Assembly: GCA_013791955.1 (NCBI GenBank)
Contig: VMSW01000005.1
Coordinates: 372,001-436,000 of the forward strand
Direction of reading: 5' to 3'
Length of the DNA stretch: 64,000 bases
Source of the DNA: Propionicimonas sp.
GTDB taxonomy: Bacteria > Actinomycetota > Actinomycetes > Propionibacteriales > Propionibacteriaceae
Positions 27,386 through 35,855 of this stretch are shown here, one piece after another. The notes under the pieces are model-generated. The model worked only from the letters and a program-made list of their open reading frames with translations. It made no database searches and was not told the DNA's origin. The stretch's first letter is position 1. Every line of letters begins with the position of its first letter. Made by a program: the position numbers and the translations under genes.

Positions 27386-28033
27386 ATGCCGGATCGACCA
27401 ATGTCAGGTTCGCTGACCACAGACCAGTACCTGCGGATCCGCGAGGACATCCTGAACGGCGAGTTTCCTGATGGGCAGCGACTGTTGGAGACCTCCTTGG
27501 CGGCGCGCTACGGAGTCTCCCGGACGCCGGTGCGGGAGGCGTTGGTAGCCCTGCAGCAGGACGGGTTGGTCGAGCGGGTCGACAACGGCTATCGAGTGCG
27601 CACCGGCACGGCCGAAGACGTGATCGAGATCTACGAGGCCCGAATGGCCCTGGAAGGTCTGGCGGCGACCGCCGCGGCCCGTCGACACACCGATCTCGAC
27701 CTGGTGAGACTGCGGACAGCGCATGAGACCGCATTGGCTGCGGCGCAGGCAGGGGACACCCGGGGTGCGCATGAGGCCAACTCGTCCTGGCATCTGGCTC
27801 TGTGGCGGGCGGCCCACAACACCACTGTCGCCGGCACGTTGAACCGCTGGTCGGCGCAATTGCGTATCTATGACCAAGGTCCGCCGTCGCCAGCTGATGA
27901 CTTGGAGACCACTGCGCATGAGCACGGTGAGATTCTGCAGGCGATCGCCGATGGTGATGCTGACAAGGCCAGAGAGGCGATGGCTGCCCATCTGGACCGC
28001 AGCCGGCAGCTGCGATTGCGGGCGCTGGGCTGA
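27386..28033 (+). CDS. GntR-family regulator with FCD ligand domain
   Basis: 215 residues from ATG 27386 (GGAG five bases upstream); a GTG frame from 27311 is open but unconserved. N-terminal winged helix (REDILNGEFPDGQRLLE, SRTPVREALVALQQDGLVE) and a C-terminal all-helical FCD domain with metal/ligand His (HEANSSWHLALWRAAHN, HGEILQAIADGDADKAREAM). FadR/VanR-type members respond to carboxylic acids. Its target is not evident from the neighbours. Confidence 0.9.
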   Translation: MPDRPMSGSLTTDQYLRIREDILNGEFPDGQRLLETSLAARYGVSRTPVREALVALQQDGLVERVDNGYRVRTGTAEDVIEIYEARMALEGLAATAAARRHTDLDLVRLRTAHETALAAAQAGDTRGAHEANSSWHLALWRAAHNTTVAGTLNRWSAQLRIYDQGPPSPADDLETTAHEHGEILQAIADGDADKAREAMAAHLDRSRQLRLRALG

Positions 28034-28122
28034 CCCTTGGCCCGGCCGGGCGTCCGGTCAGGTGGCCGCATAGGCGATGGCGGGCCCGTCCAGATGGTGG
28101 CGGGGCGGGCTGACGGATCTGC

Positions 28123-28134
28123 TACGGTATTTCC
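28123..28134 (+). promoter_or_regulatory. Leaderless −10 element for the Cys leader ORF
   Basis: TACGGT at 28123-28128 fits TAnnnT and ends 6 nt before the ATG at 28135, the spacing expected for a transcript beginning at the start codon. Confidence 0.55.
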
Positions 28135-28206
28135 ATGTCCGCAAGCGTATACACACCCCGATGCCAGGGCTTCCTGCGGGCGCGAATGTGTTGTCGCCGC
28201 CCCTGA
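28135..28206 (+). CDS. Cys-containing leader peptide (putative cysteine attenuator)
   Basis: A 23-codon ORF, ATG to TGA, with three Cys: one at residue 10 (PRCQGF) and a tandem pair at 19-20 (RMCCRRP). It lies 126 nt upstream of a sulfur-related gene set (DUF4395, thioredoxin-like, cysK). Small, mostly leaderless ORFs with Cys tracts upstream of sulfur genes are known cysteine-responsive attenuators in mycobacteria. Here both the leaderless −10 and the Cys pair fit. No family name is assigned. Confidence 0.6.
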   Translation: MSASVYTPRCQGFLRARMCCRRP

Positions 28207-28331
28207 GCCACCGCCGCAACACCCGCTGATCGTTACCACCACGGTGCGGCGATCATTCGCCCCCAGGCCGTCACTGGCCAACGGTTGGGCCGCAACCGCC
28301 ACTAATTCCACGCATCACCCAAGGACGTCCC

Positions 28332-28805
28332 ATGAGTTCTGAGCAATCTGCGCCAACCCCAGAGTTGGTCGACCCGCGCGGGCCACGGTTCGGGGCGGCG
28401 ATCACTTCGGTGGTGCTCGCCCTAGCCATCATCCTCGGCCCAGGGTGGGGACTGCCGCTGCTGATCCTGCAGACCGTGGCCTTCGCCGCCGGGGCCCTGC
28501 TGGGGCTGAGTTACCAGCCCTACAGCTGGCTCTACCACCGCACGCTGCGGCCGAGGCTGGCCCCACCGACCGAGCTGGAGGATGCTCGCCCGCCGCGATT
28601 CGCCCAAGCCGTCGGGCTGGTCTTCGCCTTCGCGGCGTTGGCTGGAGTGCTCGTGAGCCTGCCGACGCTGTTCTATCTGGCGGCCGGCCTGGCCCTAGTC
28701 GCCGCTGCCTTGAACGCAGTGTTCAACTACTGCCTCGGGTGCGAGCTCTACCTGCTCGGCAAGCGTCTGGGCACCCGTCCGGCCACTACCGCGGCGAACG
28801 GCTGA
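28332..28805 (+). CDS. DUF4395 membrane protein
   Basis: 157 residues with four hydrophobic helices and the DUF4395 hallmarks: VDPRGPRFGA near the N-terminus and FNYCLGCELYLLG near the C-terminus, with two Cys in a C-x2-C spacing on the membrane face. DUF4395 genes commonly sit beside a thioredoxin-like gene and sulfurtransferases; a role in sulfur or disulfide chemistry is inferred from that. The next gene starts 7 bp downstream. Confidence 0.88.
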   Translation: MSSEQSAPTPELVDPRGPRFGAAITSVVLALAIILGPGWGLPLLILQTVAFAAGALLGLSYQPYSWLYHRTLRPRLAPPTELEDARPPRFAQAVGLVFAFAALAGVLVSLPTLFYLAAGLALVAAALNAVFNYCLGCELYLLGKRLGTRPATTAANG

Positions 28806-28812
28806 GCCGGCC

Positions 28813-29241
28813 ATGACCGGAGTATGGATCGTGCTCGGTGCATTGGCGTTGGCGTTGGCTTTCGGTGGCTACCGGCAGCTCAGCGACGGTCGAGCCAAGG
28901 TGGAGCGAGCCGGGCGCCAGGCTCACTTGGACGCCGCCCGCCTGGGCGACGATCTCGGTGAGCAGGCGACTTTCGTCCAGTTCTCGGCCGCTGTGTGCGC
29001 GCCGTGCCGCACCACCCATCGACTGTTGAGCGAGGTCGCAGCAGAGGAGCCAGGGCTGGCTCACATCGACATCTTCGCCGAAACCCGCCTCGACCTGGTC
29101 GACGAGTTCGGCATCACCCGCACCCCAACCGTCCTGCTGTTGGACGGAGCCGGGGTAGTGCGGCACCGGATCGTCGGCGCCGCGCGCAAATCCGAAGTGC
29201 TGGGCGCTCTGCAACAGCTGTCCAGCCGTCCGGCGGCCTGA
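28813..29241 (+). CDS. Membrane-anchored thioredoxin-like protein
   Basis: 142 residues. An N-terminal membrane helix ([17 protein letters not shown]) is followed by a thioredoxin fold with the active site CAPC ([12 protein letters not shown]) and the cis-Pro loop [12 protein letters not shown]. The pair with DUF4395 and the position before cysK suggest reduction or transfer of sulfur/disulfide groups near the membrane. The CAPC dipeptide is less common than CGPC. Confidence 0.85.
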   Translation: MTGVWIVLGALALALAFGGYRQLSDGRAKVERAGRQAHLDAARLGDDLGEQATFVQFSAAVCAPCRTTHRLLSEVAAEEPGLAHIDIFAETRLDLVDEFGITRTPTVLLLDGAGVVRHRIVGAARKSEVLGALQQLSSRPAA

Positions 29242-29278
29242 GCGCCACCAAGCAACAACTACTGGAGAGGTAAGTGAA

Positions 29279-30211
29279 GTGAGCTACTACGAAGACGCGA
29301 CCAAGTTGATCGGCCGTACCCCGTTGGTGCGAATCAACCGTCTGTACGGCGAATCAAGCGCCACGGTGCTGGCGAAGCTGGAGTACTACAACCCGGCCAA
29401 CTCGGTGAAAGACCGGATCGGGGTCGCCATCATCGATGCCGCCGAGGCCGACGGCTCGCTGCGGCCGGGCGGCACCATTGTTGAGGGCACTAGCGGCAAT
29501 ACTGGGATCGCGCTGGCCTGGGTTGGTGCTGCTCGCGGTTACCGGGTGATCATCACCTTGCCGGAGAGCTTCTCCAAGGAACGCCGCGCGGTGCTGCGCG
29601 CTTTGGGGGCGGAGTTGGTGCTGACCCCGGCTGCTGGTGGGGTGCCAGAGGCGAATGCGAAGGCTGCTGAGATCGCCGCGGCCACCCCGGGAGCGATCCT
29701 GGCCCGGCAGTTCGACAATGCCGCCAACGTCGAGATTCACAAGTTGACGACCGCTGAGGAGATCTGGGCCGACACCGACGGTGCGGTCGACATCATCGTC
29801 TCCGGCGTTGGGACCGGCGGCACCATCACCGGCATCGGCACTGTGTTGAAGCAGCGCAAGCCGAGCGTGAAGCTGTACGCGGTCGAATCGGCCGAGTCGG
29901 CGGTGCTGTCTGGTGAACCGAAGGGCCCGCACAAAATTCAGGGCATCAGCCCCGGCTTCATTCCCTCCATCCTCGATCTGGGGGTAGTGGACGGCGTCAT
30001 CAAGGTGACCAGCGATGATGCCATCGAGTGGGCTCGACGGGTCGCCAAGGAGGAGGGCCTGCTGCTCGGCATCTCCTCGGGCGCTGCCCTGCGCGCCGCG
30101 GCCGATCTGGCCGCCGATCCGGCCAACGCCGGTGCCACTATCGTCGTAATCGCTCCCGACTGGGGCGAGCGTTATCTGTCGACCCCGCTGTACGCCGACC
30201 TGCTCGTCTAG
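29279..30211 (+). CDS. cysK: Cysteine synthase (O-acetylserine sulfhydrylase)
   Basis: 310 residues, GTG start eight bases after GGAGAGG. PLP-dependent synthesis of cysteine from O-acetylserine and sulfide. The PLP lysine is Lys44 in [11 protein letters not shown]; the substrate loop is TSGNTG and the phosphate loop GTGGTITG. Length and motifs match CysK. It is probably cotranscribed with the two upstream genes (37-bp gap) and under the Cys leader peptide. The 3' flank carries the 23-bp tandem array. Confidence 0.95.
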   Translation: MSYYEDATKLIGRTPLVRINRLYGESSATVLAKLEYYNPANSVKDRIGVAIIDAAEADGSLRPGGTIVEGTSGNTGIALAWVGAARGYRVIITLPESFSKERRAVLRALGAELVLTPAAGGVPEANAKAAEIAAATPGAILARQFDNAANVEIHKLTTAEEIWADTDGAVDIIVSGVGTGGTITGIGTVLKQRKPSVKLYAVESAESAVLSGEPKGPHKIQGISPGFIPSILDLGVVDGVIKVTSDDAIEWARRVAKEEGLLLGISSGAALRAAADLAADPANAGATIVVIAPDWGERYLSTPLYADLLV

Positions 30212-30222
30212 ACCCCGATGTG

Positions 30223-30479
30223 CCCTTCGACGGGCTCAGGGAACTGAAACAGGTTGGCTCAGGGAACTGAAACAGGTTGGCTCAGGGAACTGAAACAGGT
30301 TGGCTCAGGGAGCTGAAACAGGTTGGCTCAGGGAGCTGAAACAAGTTGGCTCAGGGAGCTGAAACAAGTTGGCTGAGCTCGTCGAAGCCTCCGAGTGGCC
30401 CTTCGACGGGCTCAGGGAACTGAAACAGGTTGGCTCAGGGAACTGAAACAAGGTGGCTCAGGGCAGGCGAGCTCAGGGA
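30223..30479. repeat. 23-bp tandem repeat array framed by inverted REP-like elements
   Basis: A unit of 23 bp (GGCTCAGGGAACTGAAAC plus a 5-bp AGGTT-type joint) is repeated in exact register: the GARCTG step occurs at 30241, 30264, 30287, 30310, 30333 and 30356. The block is flanked by CTTCGACGGGCTCAG (30225-30239) and its near-inverse CTGAGCTCGTCGAAG (30373-30387). A second, shorter block follows (elements at 30399, 30417, 30440, then decaying copies). The period is not a multiple of three and no ORF fits, so it is noncoding. Confidence 0.93.
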
Positions 30480-30511
30480 GGCTCGGTCGGCGCGCTGTTA
30501 GGATTCCTGCC

Positions 30512-30577
30512 ATGTTCATCGCCCACGCCAACGCAGCCATGCTGGCCGCGCAGCGCGGGCGAATGCGTCGCCGCTGA
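30512..30577 (+). CDS. Small putative leaderless ORF upstream of metB
   Basis: A 21-codon frame (starts MFIAHANAAMLAAQ, ends in a run of Arg) beginning 7 nt after a TAGGAT −10-like element (30499-30504). It has three Met codons but no Cys. It could be a leader peptide for metB, 128 nt downstream, or chance. No SAM riboswitch pattern was seen in the following leader. Confidence 0.35.
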   Translation: MFIAHANAAMLAAQRGRMRRR

Positions 30578-30705
30578 ACGGCCGGCTACCGAATCGCCTC
30601 CTGACCAGAGGGTGGCGTACCACCGTAAGTCAGGATCAGCTCGGATCGATTGCGAGCCGCCGTCAGCGGAACTCCGACCAGCACCAACGACGGCAAGGAT
30701 GACCC

Positions 30706-31911
30706 GTGAACACGCCCAGCAAACCCGAGAATGATCCCAGCGCCCTAAGGCCACACCCCCAGACCGCGGTGGTGCGGGCCGGCATCGAAACCGACACCGC
30801 CCACGGCGCGGTGACCCCGCCGATCTATCTGGCGACCTCCTACGCCTTCGCAAGCCTCGATCGGCGTGGTGCCTATGACTACAGCCGCTCCGGCAACCCA
30901 ACCCGGGAGCTGTTCGGCCAGGCAGTGGCCGAGCTTGAGGGCGGGCTGGCCAGCTGTGTGACCGCCTCGGGAATGGCCGCCATCAGCACTACTGTGTTGG
31001 CCCTGGTACCGGACGGCGGCACCCTTATCGCCCCGGTGGACTGCTATGGCGGATCTTGGCGGCTGTTCGACGCCCTGGCCAAGGCCGGGCGACTCAAGCT
31101 GAAGTTGATCGACTTCAGCAACCTGGACGCGGCGCGGGCTGCGATCACCACCGGTGTTGATCTGGTTTGGCTGGAGACCCCGTCCAATCCGCTATTACGG
31201 ATCACCGACATCGCCGCCGTCGCGGCGGTGGCGCATGCCGCCGGTGCACTGGTGGTGGCCGACAACACCTTCGCCAGCCCGGTGGTGCAACGGCCGCTGG
31301 CGCTGGGGGTCGATGTGGTCGTCCATTCGGCCACGAAGTACCTCAATGGGCATTCCGATGTGGTCGCTGGCGTGATCGTGGCCGCCGATGCCGAGCTTGG
31401 CGGGCAGCTGTGCTGGTGGGCGAACACCTTGGGCACCACGGGGGGAGCCTTCGATTCCTACCTCGCGTTGCGCGGACTGCGCACCCTGCATTTGCGCCTC
31501 GCTGCTGCTCAACGAGGGGCTGCCGCCGTGGTGGAGCTGCTGGTCGATCACCCGGCCGTCCGAGCGGTGTACTACCCAGGGCTGGCCACCCATCCGCAGC
31601 ACGAACTGGCCAAGCGTCAGTCGGACGGGTTTGGCGCCATCGTGACCTTTGAGCTCGCCGACCAGGCTGCGGTGGCCGCATTGCTGGCCGGTCTGAACTA
31701 CTTCTGCCTTGCCGAGAGCCTTGGCGGGGTGGAGTCGTTGATCTCGCACCCGGCCTCGATGACTCATGCCGCGATGCCGGATCACGTTCAGACAGCCGCC
31801 GGGATTAGTCCCGGCATGCTGCGGCTCAGCATCGGTATCGAGGAGCCGACCGATCTGGTCGCCGATCTCCGCGCCGGGCTGGGGCGGGCACTTCTGGCAC
31901 GAGAGCTCTAG
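30706..31911 (+). CDS. metB: Cystathionine γ-synthase
   Basis: 401 residues, GTG start. PLP-dependent fold-type I enzyme of the trans-sulfuration family, joining cysteine and an activated homoserine to cystathionine for methionine synthesis. Long stretches resemble E. coli MetB: YSRSGNPTRELF, CYGGSWRLFDALAK, DNTFASPVVQRPLALG, the PLP lysine in HSATKYLNGHSDVV, and LAESLGGVESLISHPA. γ-lyase or O-acetylhomoserine sulfhydrylase activity cannot be ruled out but those branches differ in these segments. Confidence 0.9.
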   Translation: MNTPSKPENDPSALRPHPQTAVVRAGIETDTAHGAVTPPIYLATSYAFASLDRRGAYDYSRSGNPTRELFGQAVAELEGGLASCVTASGMAAISTTVLALVPDGGTLIAPVDCYGGSWRLFDALAKAGRLKLKLIDFSNLDAARAAITTGVDLVWLETPSNPLLRITDIAAVAAVAHAAGALVVADNTFASPVVQRPLALGVDVVVHSATKYLNGHSDVVAGVIVAADAELGGQLCWWANTLGTTGGAFDSYLALRGLRTLHLRLAAAQRGAAAVVELLVDHPAVRAVYYPGLATHPQHELAKRQSDGFGAIVTFELADQAAVAALLAGLNYFCLAESLGGVESLISHPASMTHAAMPDHVQTAAGISPGMLRLSIGIEEPTDLVADLRAGLGRALLAREL

Positions 31912-31924
31912 CTGTAACTGGAAA

Positions 31925-31939
31925 TGACAATCATTATCA
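31925..31939. promoter_or_regulatory. Zur-like operator upstream of cbiMNQO
   Basis: TGACAAT-C-ATTATCA, a 7-1-7 palindrome with one mismatch, very close to the actinobacterial Zur box (TGAAAATNATTTTCA-type). It lies 105 nt upstream of cbiM. A separate GC-rich hairpin (31990-31997 with 32009-32016) sits in the leader. Confidence 0.7.
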
Positions 31940-32044
31940 ACTAGAGTGCGAGGATGCCTCACACTCGATCGGATCTGTGCGCCCTAACCCGACGCCCGTG
32001 CCGGTGCGGGGCGTCGTCTAGCCACCTCGTCTCGAAGGGGACCC

Positions 32045-32731
32045 ATGCATATCGCTGAGGGATTCTTGCCGGTGGGCCACGCCATTGCGTGGTTTGCGGT
32101 CTCAACACCGTTCGTCGTTCACGGCGCTCGGGCAGTCATGAAGGAAACGAGGGAAAACCCCGAATCGCGGTTGCTGCTAGCCGCGGCCGGTGCTTTCACC
32201 TTCGTGCTCAGTTCGATCAAGCTGCCCTCAGTTACCGGTAGCTCATCCCATCCCACCGGGACGGGACTGGGTGCGGTGCTGTTTCGGCCGCCAGTGATGG
32301 CATTCCTGAGCACCGTCGTGCTGGTCTTCCAGGCGCTCCTGCTGGCCCATGGCGGGCTGACCACTCTCGGCGCGAATGTGTTCGCTATGGGGATCGCTGG
32401 GCCCTGGGTCGGCTATGCCGTGTGGAGGTTCTCGCAGCGCTTGCGGTGGCACACCAACGTTGGGGTGTTTCTCGCATTAACTTTCGCCGATCTGGCTACC
32501 TATTTGGTGACCTCGGCCCAGTTGGGTCTGGCCTTTCCTGATCCGGCATCAGGGATGGTCGGCTCGCTGGCGAAGTTCGCTTCGATCTTCGCCATTTCGC
32601 AGGTGCCGCTCGCGCTCGCCGAAGGAATTTTGGGCGTGCTGGTCTTCCGGCTATTGACCGAAGTCGCCCTGCCCCAGTTGGAACGCCTCGGCGTTGTCGG
32701 CAAGCGTGAGCCGGAACTGGTGGAGGTCTGA
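32045..32731 (+). CDS. cbiM: ECF-type metal importer, substrate-binding membrane subunit CbiM
   Basis: 228 residues, about 6-7 helices. It starts MHIAEGFLP, where the N-terminal Met-His pair is the metal ligand set in CbiM/NikM, and continues with [21 protein letters not shown], another family hallmark. First gene of a cbiMNQO operon. The family imports Co2+ or Ni2+, but the Zur-like box upstream raises the possibility of zinc. Confidence 0.93.
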   Translation: MHIAEGFLPVGHAIAWFAVSTPFVVHGARAVMKETRENPESRLLLAAAGAFTFVLSSIKLPSVTGSSSHPTGTGLGAVLFRPPVMAFLSTVVLVFQALLLAHGGLTTLGANVFAMGIAGPWVGYAVWRFSQRLRWHTNVGVFLALTFADLATYLVTSAQLGLAFPDPASGMVGSLAKFASIFAISQVPLALAEGILGVLVFRLLTEVALPQLERLGVVGKREPELVEV

Positions 32732-32732
32732 G

Positions 32733-33089
32733 ATGAAGAAGTCAACAACCAACGTCTTGTTGGCAGTGGCCCTAGTGGCCCTATTCGCGGTCAGCTTCAT
32801 CGTGGGTGGCGCCCGCACCGATCCAGAGGAACGATTCACTGGCACTGACAGCGCCGCCACCAGCCAGATCGAAGAAGCCAACCCGGAATACGTTCCCTGG
32901 TTTGCCCCGCTTTTCCAGCCGGAATCTGGAGAGATCGAATCCGGGCTGTTCGCTCTGCAGGCCGGCATCGGCGGTGCGGTCCTTGGTTTCGCTATTGGTG
33001 GGTTGTGGGGGCGCCGGGGGGCGCCGCTGCGTGACTCAGGCGCCAAGGCAGCCAGTATCGTGCCCGTCACTACCGAGCCGACGCCCTGA
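32733..33089 (+). CDS. cbiN: ECF-type metal importer accessory subunit CbiN
   Basis: 118 residues from ATG 32733, one base after the cbiM stop. Two membrane helices flank an extracytoplasmic loop: VLLAVALVALFAVSFIVGG, then RTDPEERFTGTD and PEYVPWFAPLFQPESGEIES, then ALQAGIGGAVLGFAIGGLWG. This matches CbiN, which associates with CbiM and is needed for transport. Confidence 0.88.
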   Translation: MKKSTTNVLLAVALVALFAVSFIVGGARTDPEERFTGTDSAATSQIEEANPEYVPWFAPLFQPESGEIESGLFALQAGIGGAVLGFAIGGLWGRRGAPLRDSGAKAASIVPVTTEPTP

Positions 33090-33090
33090 C

Positions 33091-33846
33091 GTGCACGGTC
33101 TGGCGATCGATCGCATTGCCTGGTCCAGCCCCTGGCGGGTCCGCTCGGTGCGGGACAAGGCCGCGCTGTCGCTGGGCCTGCTGCTGTGTGCTATTGCGCT
33201 GCCGCCGGTACCCGGCTCGGTCTTGGCTGCAGGGGTCGGGCTGGCGGTCCTGCTCGGCCCGATCGGCGTGACGCTGCGGCAGTTGGGGCGAATCGGCTGG
33301 ATGCCGGCGAGCTCAATCCTGATCGGCGTGCTCACGGTGGCCCTCAGCGTCTCCGCCGAAGGTGAGCTGCGCGTTCAGATGACCGAGGCTGGGCTGCTAC
33401 AGGCCGGCGGGTTGGCGCTGCGGGCGGCGGCGGCCACCTTGGCGATGCTGGTGCTGGCCTGCTCAACTCCAGTGGTTGACCTCTTCGCGGCGTTACACAA
33501 GGCGCGGGTGCCAGCGGCGCTGATCGAAATTGCCGCGCTGACCTATCGGTTCACCGCTGGCCTGCTGGACAACGCGGGCGCGATCCATGCCGCGCAGGTG
33601 GCGCGGTTGGGCTACGTCAGCCGTCCGGCTGCTATGCGTTCAGCTTCACTGGCGACAGGCATGTTGTTTTTGCGCTCTTGGAGCCGCGCCCAGCGACTTG
33701 AGGACGGGCTCGCCGGACGCGGCTACACCGATAATCTGCGCACTCTCGATCCGCGCCGGGTGCGTTCGGCCACCTTCTTGGCGCTTACTTGGGCGTTGCT
33801 GGCTTCATTGGTGGGGGTGGCTGTGGCCTGGGAAGTGGTGCGATGA
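33091..33846 (+). CDS. cbiQ: ECF transporter transmembrane subunit CbiQ
   Basis: 251 residues from GTG 33091, adjacent to the cbiN stop (longer frames upstream overlap cbiN). It has the EcfT architecture: about five helices and the two cytoplasmic coupling motifs near ALHKARVPAALIEIAAL and LRSWSRAQRLEDGLAGRGY. Couples CbiO ATPases to CbiM. ATGA overlap with cbiO. Confidence 0.9.
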   Translation: MHGLAIDRIAWSSPWRVRSVRDKAALSLGLLLCAIALPPVPGSVLAAGVGLAVLLGPIGVTLRQLGRIGWMPASSILIGVLTVALSVSAEGELRVQMTEAGLLQAGGLALRAAAATLAMLVLACSTPVVDLFAALHKARVPAALIEIAALTYRFTAGLLDNAGAIHAAQVARLGYVSRPAAMRSASLATGMLFLRSWSRAQRLEDGLAGRGYTDNLRTLDPRRVRSATFLALTWALLASLVGVAVAWEVVR

Positions 33847-34688
33847 GCCGTCCACCCTTGCGCGCGCTCGGCTTGGTGGTGGGCTTCGGGGTCCATCCGG
33901 TGCTGCGGGGCATCGATTTGGTTGTCCCCGACGGCAGCAGGCTGGCGCTGCTCGGCGCTAACGGTTCGGGCAAGACCACCTTGTTGCGAACCCTGGCTGG
34001 CGCGGTGCGGCCCGATGCCGGAGTGGTCGAAGTCGCTGGCCGCGAACTCGTCCACCACCGGGCCGGCTTGCGCGCCCATCGGCAGTTGGTGCAGCTGGTC
34101 ACCCAAGACCCGGACGATCAGCTGTTCGCTGCCGATGTCTGCCGCGACGTCTCCTTCGGCCCACTCAACCTGGGCTTGTCCGAAGGTGTCGTTCGGGCAC
34201 GGGTGGCGCATGCCTTGTCAGTGCTGTCGATCGAAGACCTCGCCGAGCGACCCATTCATGAGCTGTCCTACGGCCAGCGCAAACGGGTGGCGATTGCCGG
34301 TGCGGTGGCCATGGAGCCGCAAGTCCTTTTGCTCGACGAGCCCACGGCCGGTCTTGATCCGCGGGGAGTTGATGAGATGGTCATCGCTGTTGAGGGTCTG
34401 CTAGCCGAGGGCACCACCGTGGTCATCTCCACCCATGATGTTGACTTCGCCTTGTGGTGGGCTGATTCGGTGGCCGTCCTGGCTGATGGCCGGTTGCGGC
34501 ACGGCTCGCCGCCCGAACTGCTCTGCGACGCCGAGCTAATAGACGTGGCCAGGCTGCGGCGGCCAATCGTGTCCCAAGTCGCTGCTGAACTCGGTCTGTC
34601 TGCCCTGGAGATCGGTGACATCCCAGCGTTGGTCGCCGCGATCAGACAGTCCTGCGGGGTAGGAGTGAAGCAGGTGGTGACCCCTTAG
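33843..34688 (+). CDS. cbiO: ECF transporter ATPase CbiO
   Basis: 281 residues from ATG 33843, overlapping cbiQ by 4 bp. ABC ATPase with Walker A GANGSGKTT, Q-loop TQDPDDQLF (typical of EcfA), signature LSYGQRKRVAIAGA, Walker B VLLLDEPTAGLDP and the His switch STHD. A single ATPase serves the transporter, as in CbiO-type systems. Confidence 0.94.
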   Translation: MSRPPLRALGLVVGFGVHPVLRGIDLVVPDGSRLALLGANGSGKTTLLRTLAGAVRPDAGVVEVAGRELVHHRAGLRAHRQLVQLVTQDPDDQLFAADVCRDVSFGPLNLGLSEGVVRARVAHALSVLSIEDLAERPIHELSYGQRKRVAIAGAVAMEPQVLLLDEPTAGLDPRGVDEMVIAVEGLLAEGTTVVISTHDVDFALWWADSVAVLADGRLRHGSPPELLCDAELIDVARLRRPIVSQVAAELGLSALEIGDIPALVAAIRQSCGVGVKQVVTP

Positions 34689-34760
34689 CCGGTGCGCGTC
34701 CGCTCGGGTTCTTCATTGGCCGGTCGCATTGCCGGGCCTCATGATGGGGGTGTGCAAGCA

Positions 34761-35834
34761 ATGGGTAGGCGGTTCGCAAGGAATGGCGCTTTGGCCGGAT
34801 TGGCTGCGGCAGCGCTGTTTGGCGCTGGCACCCCCGTGGCAAAGCTGCTGCTGGGTCAGGTTGGACCCTGGCTGCTCGCGGGCCTGCTGTACACCGCTGC
34901 GGGGCTGGCCCTGTTCGGCTGGCGCCTGGTGCGTCGTTCACCACGGGTGCACCTGGCGAAGCCGCAGCTGCCCTGGCTGATCGGGGTGGTCTTCTTCGGC
35001 GGGCTGGCTGGGCCGTTGCTGCTGATGTTTGGCCTGGCCTCGATGCCAGCTTCGGGGGCCTCCCTGCTGCTAAACGCCGAAGCTCTGTTCACCGCTTTGA
35101 TTGCCTGGCTGGTTTTTCGGGAGGCGACCGATCGCCGCATCGTGGCCGGGTTCGTCCTGATCGCGGCTGGAGCGGTGGTATTGAGTTGGCCCGGCCAGGC
35201 GCAGTTCGCTGGCTGGTGGCCGACGGCGGCGGTGCTGGCGGCCTGCCTGAGCTGGGCCATCGACAACAACCTGACGCAGCGGTTGGCGCTGACCGATGCC
35301 ACCTGGTTGGCGGCGGTCAAAGGAACGGTCGCCGGGCCAGTGAATCTGCTGCTTGCGTTCATCCTCGGCGCACAGTTGCCAGCCTGGCCCGCCTTGGCCG
35401 GAGCCGCCGCGATTGGTGTGCTCTCCTATGGGGTGAGCCTGGCGCTGTTCATCACCGCGCTCGGTCTACTGGGCACAGCTCGGGCCGGCGCCTACTTCTC
35501 GGTGGCGCCGTTTTTCGGTGCCACGTTGGCGATTCTTCTTGGCGACCCGATCACCTGGACGGTCGCGGTGGCGGCAGCCTTGATGGCACTTGGCGTGCTG
35601 CTGCACCTACGCGAGCGCCATGGGCACTGGCACAGCCACCCCGCCCAGCTGCATGAGCATCGCCATGCCCACGACGATGGTCATCACGGCCACCGGCATG
35701 ACCCGCCAGTGCCGCCGGGAGTCTGGCATAGCCACCCACACGATCATGAGCCAGTTACCCACACCCACGAGCACTTCCCGGACGCAGGCCACCGCCACCA
35801 GCATCGCGGCGACGGTGGCCCACCCCAGGGGTGA
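34761..35834 (+). CDS. DMT/EamA-family transporter with His-rich C-terminal tail
   Basis: About 357 residues from ATG 34761 (a GTG at 34752 is also possible). Ten hydrophobic helices in two EamA repeats (ALFGAGTPVAKLLLG, SLLLNAEALFTALIAWLVF). The last ~70 residues hold about 23 His, mostly in H-x-H pairs (HGHWHSHPAQLHEH, DGHHGHRHD, HSHPHDHEP, HTHEH). The tail is probably cytoplasmic and metal-binding. It follows cbiO by 72 bp; the pairing with a Zur-type operon suggests a metal-linked transporter. The substrate is unknown. Confidence 0.88.
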   Translation: MGRRFARNGALAGLAAAALFGAGTPVAKLLLGQVGPWLLAGLLYTAAGLALFGWRLVRRSPRVHLAKPQLPWLIGVVFFGGLAGPLLLMFGLASMPASGASLLLNAEALFTALIAWLVFREATDRRIVAGFVLIAAGAVVLSWPGQAQFAGWWPTAAVLAACLSWAIDNNLTQRLALTDATWLAAVKGTVAGPVNLLLAFILGAQLPAWPALAGAAAIGVLSYGVSLALFITALGLLGTARAGAYFSVAPFFGATLAILLGDPITWTVAVAAALMALGVLLHLRERHGHWHSHPAQLHEHRHAHDDGHHGHRHDPPVPPGVWHSHPHDHEPVTHTHEHFPDAGHRHQHRGDGGPPQG

Positions 35835-35855
35835 AGCCTTAGCCGTCCAGACGGC

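Noticed and set aside
30223..30479. CRISPR array
   Set aside because: Units are contiguous at 23 bp with only a 5-bp joint and no unique spacers; no cas genes nearby.
30578..30705. SAM riboswitch upstream of metB
   Set aside because: Neither SAM-I nor SAM-IV core motifs were seen.
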